Assembly (NCBI RefSeq): GCF_007666205.1
Contig: NZ_VDOR01000014.1
Coordinates: 1 to 44,995 of the forward strand
Reading direction: 5' to 3'
Length of the DNA: 44,995 nucleotides
Source: Kocuria palustris
GTDB lineage: Bacteria > Actinomycetota > Actinomycetes > Actinomycetales > Micrococcaceae
Position 1 is the first letter of the stretch. The number at the start of each line of letters is the position of its first letter. Below the pieces are notes generated by a model that saw nothing but the letters and a program-made list of their open reading frames with translations, had not been told where the DNA came from and searched no databases. Shown one piece after another: positions 7,551-15,301 of this stretch. The translations under genes were made by a program, and so were the position numbers.

Positions 7551-9545
7551 ATGACCACCGCCGAGCGCCGCGAGCTGCGGCGCCCCTCCCCCGAGCGCAT
7601 CGAGGCCTCCGAGCTGTCCCGCTATGCGCGATGGCTGCAGCGCACGCGCGGCGTGCGCGCGCAGAGCTACGCGCAGCTGCATGCCTGGAGCGTCGAGCAC
7701 CTGGACGAGTTCTGGGAGTCGATCTGGGAGCACTTCGACGTCATCGGCGAGCGCGGGACGGGCCCGGTGCGCACCGGCGATGCGATCCTCGGCACGACGT
7801 GGTTCCCCGGCGCGCGGCTGAACTACGCCGAGAACCTCCTGCGCTGGTCCGAGCAGCGCCCGGACGACGAGGCGATCATCGGCCGTCACGAGACCTCGCC
7901 GCGCACCGCGCTGAGCTGGGCCGAGCTGCGCGGCCGGGTGGGGTCGCTGTCCGCCCGGCTGCGCGAGCTGGGCGTGCGCCCCGGCGACACCGTGTGCGCC
8001 GTGCTGCCCAGCATCCCCGAGACGATCACGGCACTGCTGGCCGTCGCGGCCGTGGGGGCCGTGTGGTCGGTCGTCAACACGGACTTCGGCGTGCAGGGGA
8101 TCCGGGACCGGTTCGAGCAGATCGAGCCCACTGTGCTGCTGACCGTGGACGAGGTCGAGTTCAACGGCCGTCGCCGTGACCAGCTGCCGCTGCTCGCGGA
8201 GATCGTCGAGGCCCTGCCCAGCCTGGAGCACCACATCCTGGTGGACACGCGGCCGGGAGCGCAGGCCCCCTCCATCGGCGTGCCGAGCCGCCTGTACTCC
8301 GAGCTGGTGTCCGAGCCGCAGGAGCCCGACTTCGAGCCCGTCGAGTTCTCCCACCCGCTGTGGGTCCTCTACTCCTCGGGCACCACCGGCCGCCCCAAGG
8401 GCATCGTGCACTCCCACGGAGGCGTCGTCCTGGAGGCGCACAAGGCCAATGCCCTGCAGTACGACCTCCGCCCCGGCGACCGCGGGTACTTCGCGGTCTC
8501 GACCACCTGGATGGTGTGGAACCTCCTCGTCGACTCCATGATGCGCGGCGTCACGGTCATCACCTACGACGGCGTGCCGACAGCCGACTCCGGGCAGGTC
8601 CACGTGCGGCTGGTCGACGAGGAGCACGCCGCCTTCTTCGGCACGGGGGCCGCTCTGCTGTCGCTGATGGAGCGATCGGGCACGTCACCGGGCGAGCGCT
8701 TCGAGCTCTCGGAGCTGCGCACCGTGCTCTCGACCGGCTCCCCGCTGCCGGACTCCGCGTGGACCTGGGTCCACGACCGCCTCAAGGCCGACGTCCACCT
8801 GGGCTCAGACTCCGGCGGGACCGATGTGGCCTCGGGGATCCTGGGCTCCAATGCGTGGGATCCGGTGCGCGTGGGCGAGCTGCAGGCCCCTTACCTGGGC
8901 GTGGCCGCGGTGACCCTGGACCCGGACGGGCGACGGATCCGCGACGAGGTGGGAGAGCTCGTGATCACCGAGCCCATGCCGTCCATGCCGGTCATGTTCT
9001 GGAACGACCCCGAGGGCACCGCCTACCGCGAGGCCTACTTCAGCCAGTTCGACGGCCTGTGGCGCCAGGGCGACTGGGCCACGGAGCGCTCCGAGGGCGG
9101 CTGGCAGATCCACGGCCGCTCGGACTCGACGATCAACCGCGGCGGCATCCGCATGGGCTCGGCCGACATCACCTATGCGGTCGACGCGGTCCCCGGCGTG
9201 CAGGAGTCCATGGTGATCGGCGCCGAGCTCGAGGACGGCGGCTACTACATGCCGCTGTTCGTGGTCCCGCAGGAGGGAGTCGAGCTCGACGACGCCCTGC
9301 GCGAGGCCATCGTGCGCTCCATCCGAACCCGGGTCTCCCCGCGCTATGTCCCCGATGCGATCCTGGCCGCCCCGTCGGTGCCGACCACGCGCACCGGCAA
9401 GCTCATGGAGGTCCCGATCAAGCGGGTGTTCCAGGGCGGGGATCCGCAGGCCGTCAACCGCACCGCGGCGGCCGACGTCGAGACCCTGGAGTGGTACGTG
9501 GAGCAGGCCGCACGATTCGCGGCCGAGCGGGCCCGCGGCTCCTGA
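7551..9545 (+). CDS. Acetoacetyl-CoA synthetase
   Basis: ATP-dependent activation of acetoacetate to acetoacetyl-CoA, in ketone-body or polyhydroxybutyrate turnover. The 664 residues are typical of this acyl-adenylate-forming family, slightly longer than acetyl-CoA synthetase. YSSGTTGRPKGIVHSHGG near residue 270 is the P-loop-like A3 motif. TTWMVWN near 320 is the acetoacetyl-CoA synthetase form of the following block. GSDSGGTDVASG near 425 and GRSDSTINRGGIRMG near 530 are further core motifs, and TRTGKLMEVPIKR near 612 holds the catalytic Lys. The ATG at 7551 has AGGAGG 7 bases upstream; the in-frame extension to 7458 overlaps the upstream terminator. No partner gene is adjacent. Confidence 0.88.
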   Translation: MTTAERRELRRPSPERIEASELSRYARWLQRTRGVRAQSYAQLHAWSVEHLDEFWESIWEHFDVIGERGTGPVRTGDAILGTTWFPGARLNYAENLLRWSEQRPDDEAIIGRHETSPRTALSWAELRGRVGSLSARLRELGVRPGDTVCAVLPSIPETITALLAVAAVGAVWSVVNTDFGVQGIRDRFEQIEPTVLLTVDEVEFNGRRRDQLPLLAEIVEALPSLEHHILVDTRPGAQAPSIGVPSRLYSELVSEPQEPDFEPVEFSHPLWVLYSSGTTGRPKGIVHSHGGVVLEAHKANALQYDLRPGDRGYFAVSTTWMVWNLLVDSMMRGVTVITYDGVPTADSGQVHVRLVDEEHAAFFGTGAALLSLMERSGTSPGERFELSELRTVLSTGSPLPDSAWTWVHDRLKADVHLGSDSGGTDVASGILGSNAWDPVRVGELQAPYLGVAAVTLDPDGRRIRDEVGELVITEPMPSMPVMFWNDPEGTAYREAYFSQFDGLWRQGDWATERSEGGWQIHGRSDSTINRGGIRMGSADITYAVDAVPGVQESMVIGAELEDGGYYMPLFVVPQEGVELDDALREAIVRSIRTRVSPRYVPDAILAAPSVPTTRTGKLMEVPIKRVFQGGDPQAVNRTAAADVETLEWYVEQAARFAAERARGS

Positions 9546-9549
9546 GACG

Positions 9550-9620
9550 CCCCGCCGGGAGCAGGCGGGGGCTGAACGGAGGCGGTGCCCCGGGACGTCC
9601 GCGGACGACCCGGGGCGCCG
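9550..9620. terminator. Two hairpins between convergent genes
   Basis: A 7-bp GC stem (9550-9556 with 9564-9570) lies just after the acetoacetyl-CoA synthetase stop. A longer stem (9583-9594 with 9609-9620, 11 of 12 pairs plus one wobble) follows and could serve both this gene and the convergent DUF3072 gene. Confidence 0.6.
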
Positions 9621-9638
9621 TGCTCCGGTGCGGCCGGC

Positions 9639-9908
9639 TCAGCCCTTGAGACGGTCGATGTGCTCGGAGGCCTGGGCCTTGGTCAGGTCGGCGGGGACGG
9701 TCTCGCCCGCCTGCTTGGCCAGGGTGTCCAGGTAGGACTTCTGGGACTCGGTCATGGGCTCGTCGCCGCTGACCCACTCCTCCGGATCCTTCTCCAGCGC
9801 GGAATCGCCGCCGGAATCGCCCGTGGCGCCCAGCATCTCGGCACCGCCCTCGGTGTCGTCGGTGACCGGCGTGTAGAGCTCGTCGTCGCCCTGTGCGTTC
9901 TCTGACAT
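9639..9908 (-). CDS. DUF3072 domain protein
   Basis: An 89-residue acidic cytoplasmic protein. The C-terminal half (MTESQKSYLDTLAKQAGE to the end) matches DUF3072, a short actinobacterial domain of unknown function with a TKAQASEHID helix. The N-terminal half is Glu/Asp/Gly-rich and probably disordered. ATG 9908 is chosen because AGGAGG sits 7 bases upstream; an earlier in-frame start would place 11 residues upstream of it. A hairpin lies about 20 bases upstream of the start. Confidence 0.8.
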   Translation of the reverse strand: MSENAQGDDELYTPVTDDTEGGAEMLGATGDSGGDSALEKDPEEWVSGDEPMTESQKSYLDTLAKQAGETVPADLTKAQASEHIDRLKG

Positions 9909-9929
9909 GGGAACAACCTCCTGGATCTG

Positions 9930-9951
9930 CGGCCGCCGCACGAGCGGCGGC
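9930..9951. repeat. 22-nt hairpin repeat, copy 1
   Basis: A 22-nt GC-rich sequence whose arms (cggccgccg at 9930-9938 and the reverse complement at 9945-9953) form a 9-bp stem. An identical 22-nt copy lies exactly 120 bp away at 10050-10071. This copy lies upstream of the DUF3072 gene. Confidence 0.7.
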
Positions 9952-10049
9952 CGGGTCGGGACGTCGACGCACGCCGCGGCGGTCGATGCCGCAGTGCGCG
10001 TCCGCGCTCATCATGGCACTGCCCACCGACGCAGCATCGGGGATGACGA

Positions 10050-10071
10050 CGGCCGCCGCACGAGCGGCGGC
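10050..10071 (-). terminator. 22-nt hairpin repeat, copy 2 (likely terminator)
   Basis: Identical 22-nt copy of the repeat at 9930-9951. It begins 3 bases after the stop codon of the minus-strand membrane protein gene and forms at least a 7-bp GC stem, so it probably ends that transcript. The 98 bases between the copies hold no recognised feature. Confidence 0.6.
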
Positions 10072-10073
10072 GC

Positions 10074-10796
10074 TCAGGCGGTGCGCAGCCGCTGCACCAG
10101 CAGCACGACGGCCTGCGAGAGCACCATGCTGATCATCAGGACGACGATCGCCACGAGGCCGTCCGCGACGCTGATGCGCCCGTCGACGACGCTCGACCCC
10201 CACCATGTCACCGCGAAGACGGCCACGAGCATCACGCCGACGAAGACCAGCCGCAGCCACAGCGGATCGACCTGCGCGAAGACCGGGAGCATGGCCGCCC
10301 AGCCCAGGTTCGCGGCCGCCCAGAGGACCAAGGCCACGACCACGAGGCCCGCAGCATGCGGCGGGAGCGGCAGCGGCAGCAAGAGCGACGAGTCGACGTG
10401 CCACGGATGCTCCCCGCCCCGCAGCAGGTGCGGCCAGGCCAGCATGGCCGTCGTGAGCACCGCGGCCCAGGGCAGCCCGGCCAGGAGCACCGCCAGGCCG
10501 AGCCGGCGGCGCGGGAAGCCGCTGTCCGGCAGATCGGTGTCGAAGGCCCACCACGGCGACAGCAGAGCCCCGACCACCACGACGATGGCGCCGAGGAGAG
10601 CGCCGTCGAAGATGGGCTCGAAGGAGTTGTTCCGGATCAGACCGCGGGAGCCCAGGAAGACGAAGGCCCACGAGCCCAGCCCGATGGCGACCGCCCAGGC
10701 CGTCTGCCGGCGCAGGAAGCGGAGGATCTGAGCCGCCGACGACGGCTCGGCGGGCGTCGTCCGTGACGGCGGGATCATGCCTGATGGCTGGGGCAC
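10074..10796 (-). CDS. Polytopic membrane protein of unknown function
   Basis: A 240-residue protein with about six hydrophobic segments, at roughly residues 35-50, 62-82, 98-120, 145-168, 180-200 and 212-235. Its most distinct patch is the loop FLGSRGLIRNNSFEPIFDG near 47-65. I do not recognise a family. The start is GTG 10796, with AAGGAG 6 bases upstream. A sigma70-like promoter lies just upstream. It is monocistronic and followed by a hairpin. Confidence 0.75.
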   Translation of the reverse strand: MPQPSGMIPPSRTTPAEPSSAAQILRFLRRQTAWAVAIGLGSWAFVFLGSRGLIRNNSFEPIFDGALLGAIVVVVGALLSPWWAFDTDLPDSGFPRRRLGLAVLLAGLPWAAVLTTAMLAWPHLLRGGEHPWHVDSSLLLPLPLPPHAAGLVVVALVLWAAANLGWAAMLPVFAQVDPLWLRLVFVGVMLVAVFAVTWWGSSVVDGRISVADGLVAIVVLMISMVLSQAVVLLVQRLRTA

Positions 10797-10828
10797 GACG
10801 GACTCCTTCGACGAGCGGTGTCGACGTC

Positions 10829-10856
10829 AGCCTAGTCAGACTATTTGCTTATGCAA
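10829..10856 (-). promoter_or_regulatory. Promoter of the 10074-10796 membrane protein gene
   Basis: Minus-strand TTGCAT (10851-10856) and TAGGCT (10829-10834) with a 16-bp spacer form a plausible vegetative promoter in a locally AT-rich patch. Confidence 0.55.
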
Positions 10857-10878
10857 TACCGAGTCCTCGTGCCGGCGC

Positions 10879-10917
10879 GCTGCGGCCCCGGTCTCGGCGC
10901 GAGACCGGGGCCGCAGC
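10879..10917 (-). terminator. Terminator of the CAP-domain gene
   Basis: A perfect 17-bp stem (10879-10895 with 10901-10917) and 5-base loop lie about 20 bases after the stop of the secreted CAP protein gene. Confidence 0.8.
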
Positions 10918-10936
10918 GGCGCGAGGCGGTGTCGGA

Positions 10937-11500
10937 TCAGAAGGTGCCGAAGTTCTGCGTGGCGTAGACATTGCCGTCGTCGCCTTCCGCCAGGCCGAAC
11001 CCGGCCGCGTTGAACTGGGGATCCATGATGTTGGCCCGGTGCGAGGGGCTGTTCATCCAGTAGTCCACGAAGTAGGAGGCGGTCTCCTCCACGGAGCCCT
11101 GGGAGCCCATGCTGTAGGCGATGTTCTCGGCCATACCGGTGGAGCCGGCCGCACGGGTCTGCTCGATGAACGAGGGGTTGTGCGAGGGCGCCCCCGCGGC
11201 GGCCTGCTGCCCCGACCAGCCGGTGCTCATGGCATCCAGCTCGCCGCTTCCGGCCAGCGGGGACAGCCCGGCCTGGGCGCGGTGGTCGTTCACCTGCGCC
11301 AGGACCTCCTGGGAGACCTGCGCGGAGAAGGACGAGTCGACGGCGGGGGCGGCCTCGGGCTCGGGTGCCTGGGCGGCCGAGGCCTGTGCCCGGGGCTCGT
11401 CGGCGGCGACGGAGACCGCTGCCTGCGCGGGGGCGACTGCAGCACCGGTCCCGGCGGCGGCCAGAGCAGCGGCTGCGAGGCAGAGACGGGTCTTCTTCAT
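10937..11500 (-). CDS. Secreted CAP-domain (SCP/PR1-like) protein
   Basis: A 187-residue exported protein. Residues 1-28 are a Sec signal peptide (MKKTR, Ala-rich core, cleavage after APAQA). A low-complexity Ala/Glu/Pro linker (about 33-55) leads to a CAP domain at about 62-187, with ASHNPSF-like and GMAENIAY segments and the HRANIMDPQFNAAGFG motif. Bacterial CAP domains of this sort are common in actinobacterial secretomes; roles in lipid binding or cell-surface biology are proposed but not settled. GAGGAGC lies 5 bases before the ATG. A promoter and an inverted repeat lie upstream. Confidence 0.9.
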   Translation of the reverse strand: MKKTRLCLAAAALAAAGTGAAVAPAQAAVSVAADEPRAQASAAQAPEPEAAPAVDSSFSAQVSQEVLAQVNDHRAQAGLSPLAGSGELDAMSTGWSGQQAAAGAPSHNPSFIEQTRAAGSTGMAENIAYSMGSQGSVEETASYFVDYWMNSPSHRANIMDPQFNAAGFGLAEGDDGNVYATQNFGTF

Positions 11501-11554
11501 GGGAATGCTCCTCAGCGAGTGGGGTGCGGGCGCGCTGCCCGAAGTCCGCTCGCG

Positions 11555-11584
11555 AACCTAGGAGCCGCAGCGACTCCCGCTCAA
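11555..11584 (-). promoter_or_regulatory. Promoter of the CAP-domain gene
   Basis: Minus-strand TTGAGC (11579-11584) and TAGGTT (11555-11560) with an 18-bp spacer. It gives a leader of about 48 bases to the ATG at 11500. Confidence 0.5.
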
Positions 11585-11610
11585 ATCACTTTCGTTATCG
11601 AATCGTGATT
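11584..11610. promoter_or_regulatory. Inverted repeat upstream of the CAP gene promoter
   Basis: AATCAC (11584-11589) and GTGATT (11605-11610) are perfect 6-bp arms around an AT-rich 15-base centre directly upstream of the -35 element, a usual activator position. The ATAACGAAAGTGATT core loosely resembles sites of the cell-wall regulator MtrA; this is a guess. The rest of the gap up to 11792 shows no gene. Confidence 0.35.
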
Positions 11611-11792
11611 CAGCCGTGATGCTCCTGTGACCTGAAGAGATGCTGAAGACCGCTGTCGCCCGCCATGAGGCGGATCGCGCTCCCCGGACTCGTCATCGCG
11701 ATCGGAAGCCTGGGGATCTGCGCAGAATCACGGGCGCGGCCGACGCCCGGCCGTCGAGGAGGCCGGCGATCGCGCCGTGCCATGGGCGACGC

Positions 11793-13055
11793 TCAGACGA
11801 CGCGGCCCGAGCGCGCGACCTGGTGCCGGCCGTGCACGAGCTGGTAGAAGACCCCGGCCACGACCACGAGTCCAGCCAGTCCCAGATACATGGGGCCGTA
11901 GCCCGTCGAGGAGAGGATCGCGCCCAGCAGCACCGGCCCCAGGCCGATGCCGACGTCGGCCAGCAGGAGCAGCGTCGAGATGCCGGTGCCGAGCCGATCG
12001 GCGGGCACGGCACTGACGGCGATGGCCTGGGCGGCCGGCATGAGCGTGCCGTAGCCCAGGCCGGTCAGCGCACCGGCGACGACGACCTGCCAGTCCTCGC
12101 CGGCCGCGGCCAGCACCACCAGCGCCAGGGCGAAGCACACGAGGCCGAACCACACGACCACGTTGTCGCCGCGCTGGTCCTGGACCCGGCCGAGCACGAA
12201 GCGCATCACGAGCATCGCCGCGGCATAGGCGACGAAGAACAGCCCGGCGCCGGCTGCGAGATCGCGCTCCACCGCATAGGCGTTGAGGTAGGTGATCACC
12301 CCGGCGTAGCACAGGCCGATCAGCACCATGAACAGCCCGATCGGCACGACGGCCGGGTGCACGATCTCGGACAGGGAGAAGCGGGCCTGCCGCGCAGCCG
12401 CGGCCTCGTCACGCTGCTCGGCCTCCTCGTCGGTGCGGGCGGGGGTGCCGGCAGCCGGCTTGCGCAGGAACAGCGCCAGGACGAGCCCGAGCACAGCGGT
12501 GCCCAGAGCCGTCGCGAAGAGGGCGCCGTAGCTGAAGGACCCGACCAGGAAGAGCCCCAGCGCGGGGCCGACGGCCGTGGCCAGGGTCGTGCCCAGGGCC
12601 ACGTAGCCGGTGCCCTCGGCGCGACGGGCCGGCGGGATCACGGACTGGGCGATGGCCATGACCGCGGTGCTGGCGAACGCGTAGGCGAAGCCGTGCACGA
12701 TGCGCACGGCGATCAGGGCGGGCAGCGAGGCTGCCGGGAGGTACAGCGCGCAGGCGATGATCACGACGGCCAGGGCCGCGAGCATGACCTTCCGGCGGCC
12801 GAGGCGGTCCACCACGAAGCCGGTGACCAGGCGCGCGACGGTGGCCCCGACGACGAATGCGCTCGAGGCGAAGCCGCTGGCCGCGTCGTCCGCGGCGAAC
12901 TCCCGCACGGCATAGAGCGCCATGGTGGTCACGAGCAGGTAGAAGACCAGGTACTGCGAGAAGTTGACCAGCCACGCCAGCACGAAGGCAGGGGTGACCA
13001 GGCGCTGGGCGGCGGGGCGGTCGGTTCTGGGGATCTCACCGGTGGGGGCAGGCAC
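11793..13055 (-). CDS. MFS transporter (efflux type)
   Basis: A 420-residue inner-membrane major facilitator with about 12 membrane helices and a charged central loop around residues 205-230 (AGTPARTDEEAEQRDEAAA). The loop 2-3 signature is present as DRLGRRKVM near 83. The relation is to drug or metabolite exporters rather than sugar porters; the substrate is not deducible. GTG 13055 is preceded by AGGAGA at 6 bases. It is divergent from a MarR gene and shares operators with it, so repression by that MarR protein, relieved by a ligand that may also be the exported compound, is likely. Confidence 0.85.
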   Translation of the reverse strand: MPAPTGEIPRTDRPAAQRLVTPAFVLAWLVNFSQYLVFYLLVTTMALYAVREFAADDAASGFASSAFVVGATVARLVTGFVVDRLGRRKVMLAALAVVIIACALYLPAASLPALIAVRIVHGFAYAFASTAVMAIAQSVIPPARRAEGTGYVALGTTLATAVGPALGLFLVGSFSYGALFATALGTAVLGLVLALFLRKPAAGTPARTDEEAEQRDEAAAARQARFSLSEIVHPAVVPIGLFMVLIGLCYAGVITYLNAYAVERDLAAGAGLFFVAYAAAMLVMRFVLGRVQDQRGDNVVVWFGLVCFALALVVLAAAGEDWQVVVAGALTGLGYGTLMPAAQAIAVSAVPADRLGTGISTLLLLADVGIGLGPVLLGAILSSTGYGPMYLGLAGLVVVAGVFYQLVHGRHQVARSGRVV

Positions 13056-13076
13056 GCGTCATCTCCTGGGGAACGG

Positions 13077-13095
13077 CATTTGTATGATGCAAATG
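13077..13095. promoter_or_regulatory. MarR operator 1
   Basis: CATTTGTATGATGCAAATG is an almost perfect 19-bp palindrome (CATTTG/CAAATG arms). Its core TTGTATGATGCAA recurs, inverted, in the second site. It lies just downstream of the minus-strand -10. Confidence 0.7.
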
Positions 13096-13120
13096 TAGCA
13101 CTGGAATTGCACGATACAAT
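13093..13120 (-). promoter_or_regulatory. MFS gene promoter
   Basis: Minus-strand TTGTAT (13115-13120) and TACATT (13093-13098) with a 16-bp spacer, flanked and overlapped by the two operators, so a bound MarR dimer pair would block RNA polymerase. Confidence 0.55.
13106..13120. promoter_or_regulatory. MarR operator 2
   Basis: ATTGCACGATACAAT, read on the other strand, gives TTGTATCGTGCAA, differing from the core of operator 1 at two bases. It overlaps the -35 of the MFS promoter. Confidence 0.65.
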
Positions 13121-13180
13121 CGCCGCTGTCGGACGGCAGGTGCGAGCAGCGCCCGCAGACGCCGCAGGAGGAGCCGCCCC

Positions 13181-13639
13181 ATGGATCGCCAGCCGCGCGA
13201 GGCCCTGATGTACGAGCACATGCTCATGTCCCGCCATGCGCTGCAGGGCTCCGCGCCGCGCCTGCGCCGGGCGACCCTGGAGCGCAGCGCCGCGGTGCTG
13301 CTCGCCCGGCTCCAGGCCTCGGGCCCGCAGACCGTGGCGGAGCTCGCCGAGGCCTTCGACCTGGACGTCTCCACGGTGCATCGGCAGGTCGCCGCCGCCA
13401 TGAAGGCCGGTCTGATCGAACGGGTCGACGATCCCGACGGCGGCACGGCCCGGAAGCACCGGCCCACGCAGGAGGGCGCCTCCCGGCTGCGCGAGGACTT
13501 CCGCGGCCGCACCGAGTCGATCGCCGCCGTGACGGCCGGCTGGTCCGAGGAGGACGTCACGCAGCTCGCGCGCCTGATGCGGCGGTTCAACGAGTCCGCG
13601 GAGGCGATCCGGGAGCAGCCCTGGCCGCGTGAGGGCTGA
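13181..13639 (+). CDS. MarR-family transcriptional regulator
   Basis: A 152-residue winged-helix regulator. The HTH is at about residues 52-78 (TVAELAEAFDLDVSTVHRQV), followed by the wing with the usual acidic-basic turn (DDPDGGTARKHRPTQEG). The C-terminal helix forms the dimer. ATG 13181 has GGAGGAG 8 bases upstream. It is divergent from the MFS exporter with two matching palindromes between them, so autoregulation and control of the exporter are inferred. Confidence 0.9.
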   Translation: MDRQPREALMYEHMLMSRHALQGSAPRLRRATLERSAAVLLARLQASGPQTVAELAEAFDLDVSTVHRQVAAAMKAGLIERVDDPDGGTARKHRPTQEGASRLREDFRGRTESIAAVTAGWSEEDVTQLARLMRRFNESAEAIREQPWPREG

Positions 13640-13643
13640 CCTC

Positions 13644-13678
13644 CGTGCGGTCGTGCGGGTCGTGCGGGTCGTGCGGGT
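13644..13678. repeat. Tandem 9-bp repeat
   Basis: Three perfect copies of cgtgcgggt (13652-13678) after a partial copy (13644-13651). They fill the short gap between the MarR stop and the convergent HhH-GPD stop. Confidence 0.8.
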
Positions 13679-14313
13679 CAGGCCAGGGGGTCGCCCGCCG
13701 ACTTGTCGAGGGCCGCGCGCACGAGTGCCGCGGCCAGGCGCGGGAGGTCGTCGGCGGCCACCAGGTCCGCGAGCTCGCCGGGATCCGTCGGCAGCCCGAC
13801 GCGGCGCGCTCCGTCGAGCGCCTTCCGGTCCAGGACAGGGGCGATCGACGGCCAGACGCCCTGCACCTCGCGGGCGAAGATCGAGGCGCCCGTGGGCCCG
13901 ATCCCGGGGAACTCCTGCAGCCGCTTCAGCACCTCGTCGGCGGAGCCCGAGGCCTCGCGCAGCCGGCGCAGGTCCCCGCCGTAGGAGTCCAGCACGAGCT
14001 GGGCGCCCTCTCCCAGGCGCGTGGCCGTGGACTCGTCGTAGCGCTTGTACCGACCGCGCCCGAGGGCGGCCACGCGCTGCCGCCAGGAGGAGTCGCGCAT
14101 CTTCTGCGGGGTGCCCAGGTCCGAGCCGATCAGCTCCCGGGCGGCCCCGACCGCGATATCGGCGCTGATCCGGGTCGAGAGCAGCGTGGTCAGCACGAGC
14201 AGGCGGTAGAGCGGGGCCGGCTCGTCCTTCAGGGTGATCCCCGCCTGCTCGGCGAAGGTCGTGCCGTGCCGCTCGAGCAGCGCTGCCACCGCGTCCCGGT
14301 GCGATCTCGTCAT
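13678..14313 (-). CDS. HhH-GPD family DNA glycosylase-like protein
   Basis: A 211-residue protein of the endonuclease III/HhH-GPD superfamily. The helix-hairpin-helix is EFPGIGPTGASIFAREV at about residues 140-156 and the following VLDRKALDGARRVGL segment takes the place of the catalytic-Asp region. No Cys cluster for a 4Fe-4S centre is seen, unlike Nth. The protein may excise damaged bases, but the lesion is unknown. ATG 14313 overlaps the stop of the upstream hydrolase gene as ATGA, showing translational coupling; the longer frame upstream lies inside the hydrolase gene and is not used. Confidence 0.75.
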   Translation of the reverse strand: MTRSHRDAVAALLERHGTTFAEQAGITLKDEPAPLYRLLVLTTLLSTRISADIAVGAARELIGSDLGTPQKMRDSSWRQRVAALGRGRYKRYDESTATRLGEGAQLVLDSYGGDLRRLREASGSADEVLKRLQEFPGIGPTGASIFAREVQGVWPSIAPVLDRKALDGARRVGLPTDPGELADLVAADDLPRLAAALVRAALDKSAGDPLA

Positions 14314-15251
14314 GCTCCGGCCTCCGTCCGGGTCGGCCCTGGGGCGGGCCGCAGGCTCTCGACCACGATCCGCGCTCCGCGCTCGCCGGCTCGGGTGGGC
14401 AGCAGGGGGAAGACATGCAGCTGGTCCTCGGCCTCGTGCCACGCGAGCTCGACGCCGACGGCCCGGGCCCGGTCGCGCAGCAGGCGCGCATCGGGGTTCA
14501 GGACGTCGCGGGTCCCGGTCAGCACCGTCAGGGGCCCGAGCCCGCGCAGATCCCCGGACAGCGGGCTGACCGCCGGATCCGTCAGCTCGTCGTCGCCCGC
14601 CCACTGCGCCGAGAGCACCTCTGCGCCGGGCACGCTCAGCCACGGGTCGATCGGCTCCAGCTCGGGGATCCGCGGGTTCTGCCAGGTGAGGTCCAGGGCG
14701 GGCGAGAGCAGCGCGGCGGCGGGCAGCGCGATGCCCTGATCGCGCAGCGCCAGCAGCGCGGAGAGCACGATCTGCCCTCCGCTGGAGTCGCCCGCCGCGC
14801 GCACCTGGCCCCCGGCTGCGAGCTCCTGGTGCACGAGCTCCACGACGCCGTCGCGGACCTGTCGGGCCCGGCCCCGCGGGAGCAGCGGGTGGATCGGGAC
14901 GACGACCCGCTGCCGGGTCTCCCGCGCGATGCGCGCGATCAGCTGCCAGTGCTGCGGGCGGATCTCGTCGACCCAGCCCCCGCCGTGGACGTAGACGACG
15001 ACCGGGAGGCCCGAAGGATCGCTGCCCCGCCGGCGCGTCGGCTCGACGTCGTAGACCGGCCAGCCGCCCGGATCGGGCAGGCGGCGGCTGATCCTCACGC
15101 CTCGCATCCGGCCGGGCGGCCCGAACGGCTGCGGACGCAGGTGCCGCTCGCGGATGCGCTCGCGGGCGCCGTCCTGCGACTCGAACGGGGCGCCGGCGCC
15201 CGCGGCGCGCAGGTACGGCGGGATCGCGGCGTCCGGCACGAGGATGCGCAT
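14310..15251 (-). CDS. Alpha/beta hydrolase, HSL-type esterase
   Basis: A 313-residue hydrolase of the hormone-sensitive-lipase/acetylesterase class. It shows the oxyanion motif HGGGW near residue 90, the nucleophile elbow GDSSGG near 157, the acid in GTRDVLNPDA and the His in DQLHVFP near the end, so the triad is complete. The substrate is unknown; short-chain acyl esters are usual. ATG 15251 begins MRILVPDAAIPPY. It overlaps the HhH-GPD gene by 4 bases. Confidence 0.85.
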   Translation of the reverse strand: MRILVPDAAIPPYLRAAGAGAPFESQDGARERIRERHLRPQPFGPPGRMRGVRISRRLPDPGGWPVYDVEPTRRRGSDPSGLPVVVYVHGGGWVDEIRPQHWQLIARIARETRQRVVVPIHPLLPRGRARQVRDGVVELVHQELAAGGQVRAAGDSSGGQIVLSALLALRDQGIALPAAALLSPALDLTWQNPRIPELEPIDPWLSVPGAEVLSAQWAGDDELTDPAVSPLSGDLRGLGPLTVLTGTRDVLNPDARLLRDRARAVGVELAWHEAEDQLHVFPLLPTRAGERGARIVVESLRPAPGPTRTEAGA

Positions 15252-15301
15252 GGCGGGGCCTCCGATCTCGGGGATCTCGGTCGGGCAGGGGCGATCCGAG
15301 T

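Noticed and set aside
11640-13208. Long plus-strand frame opposite the MFS gene
   Set aside because: The product is low-complexity Gly/His/Asp-rich and is the antisense shadow of a clear transporter.
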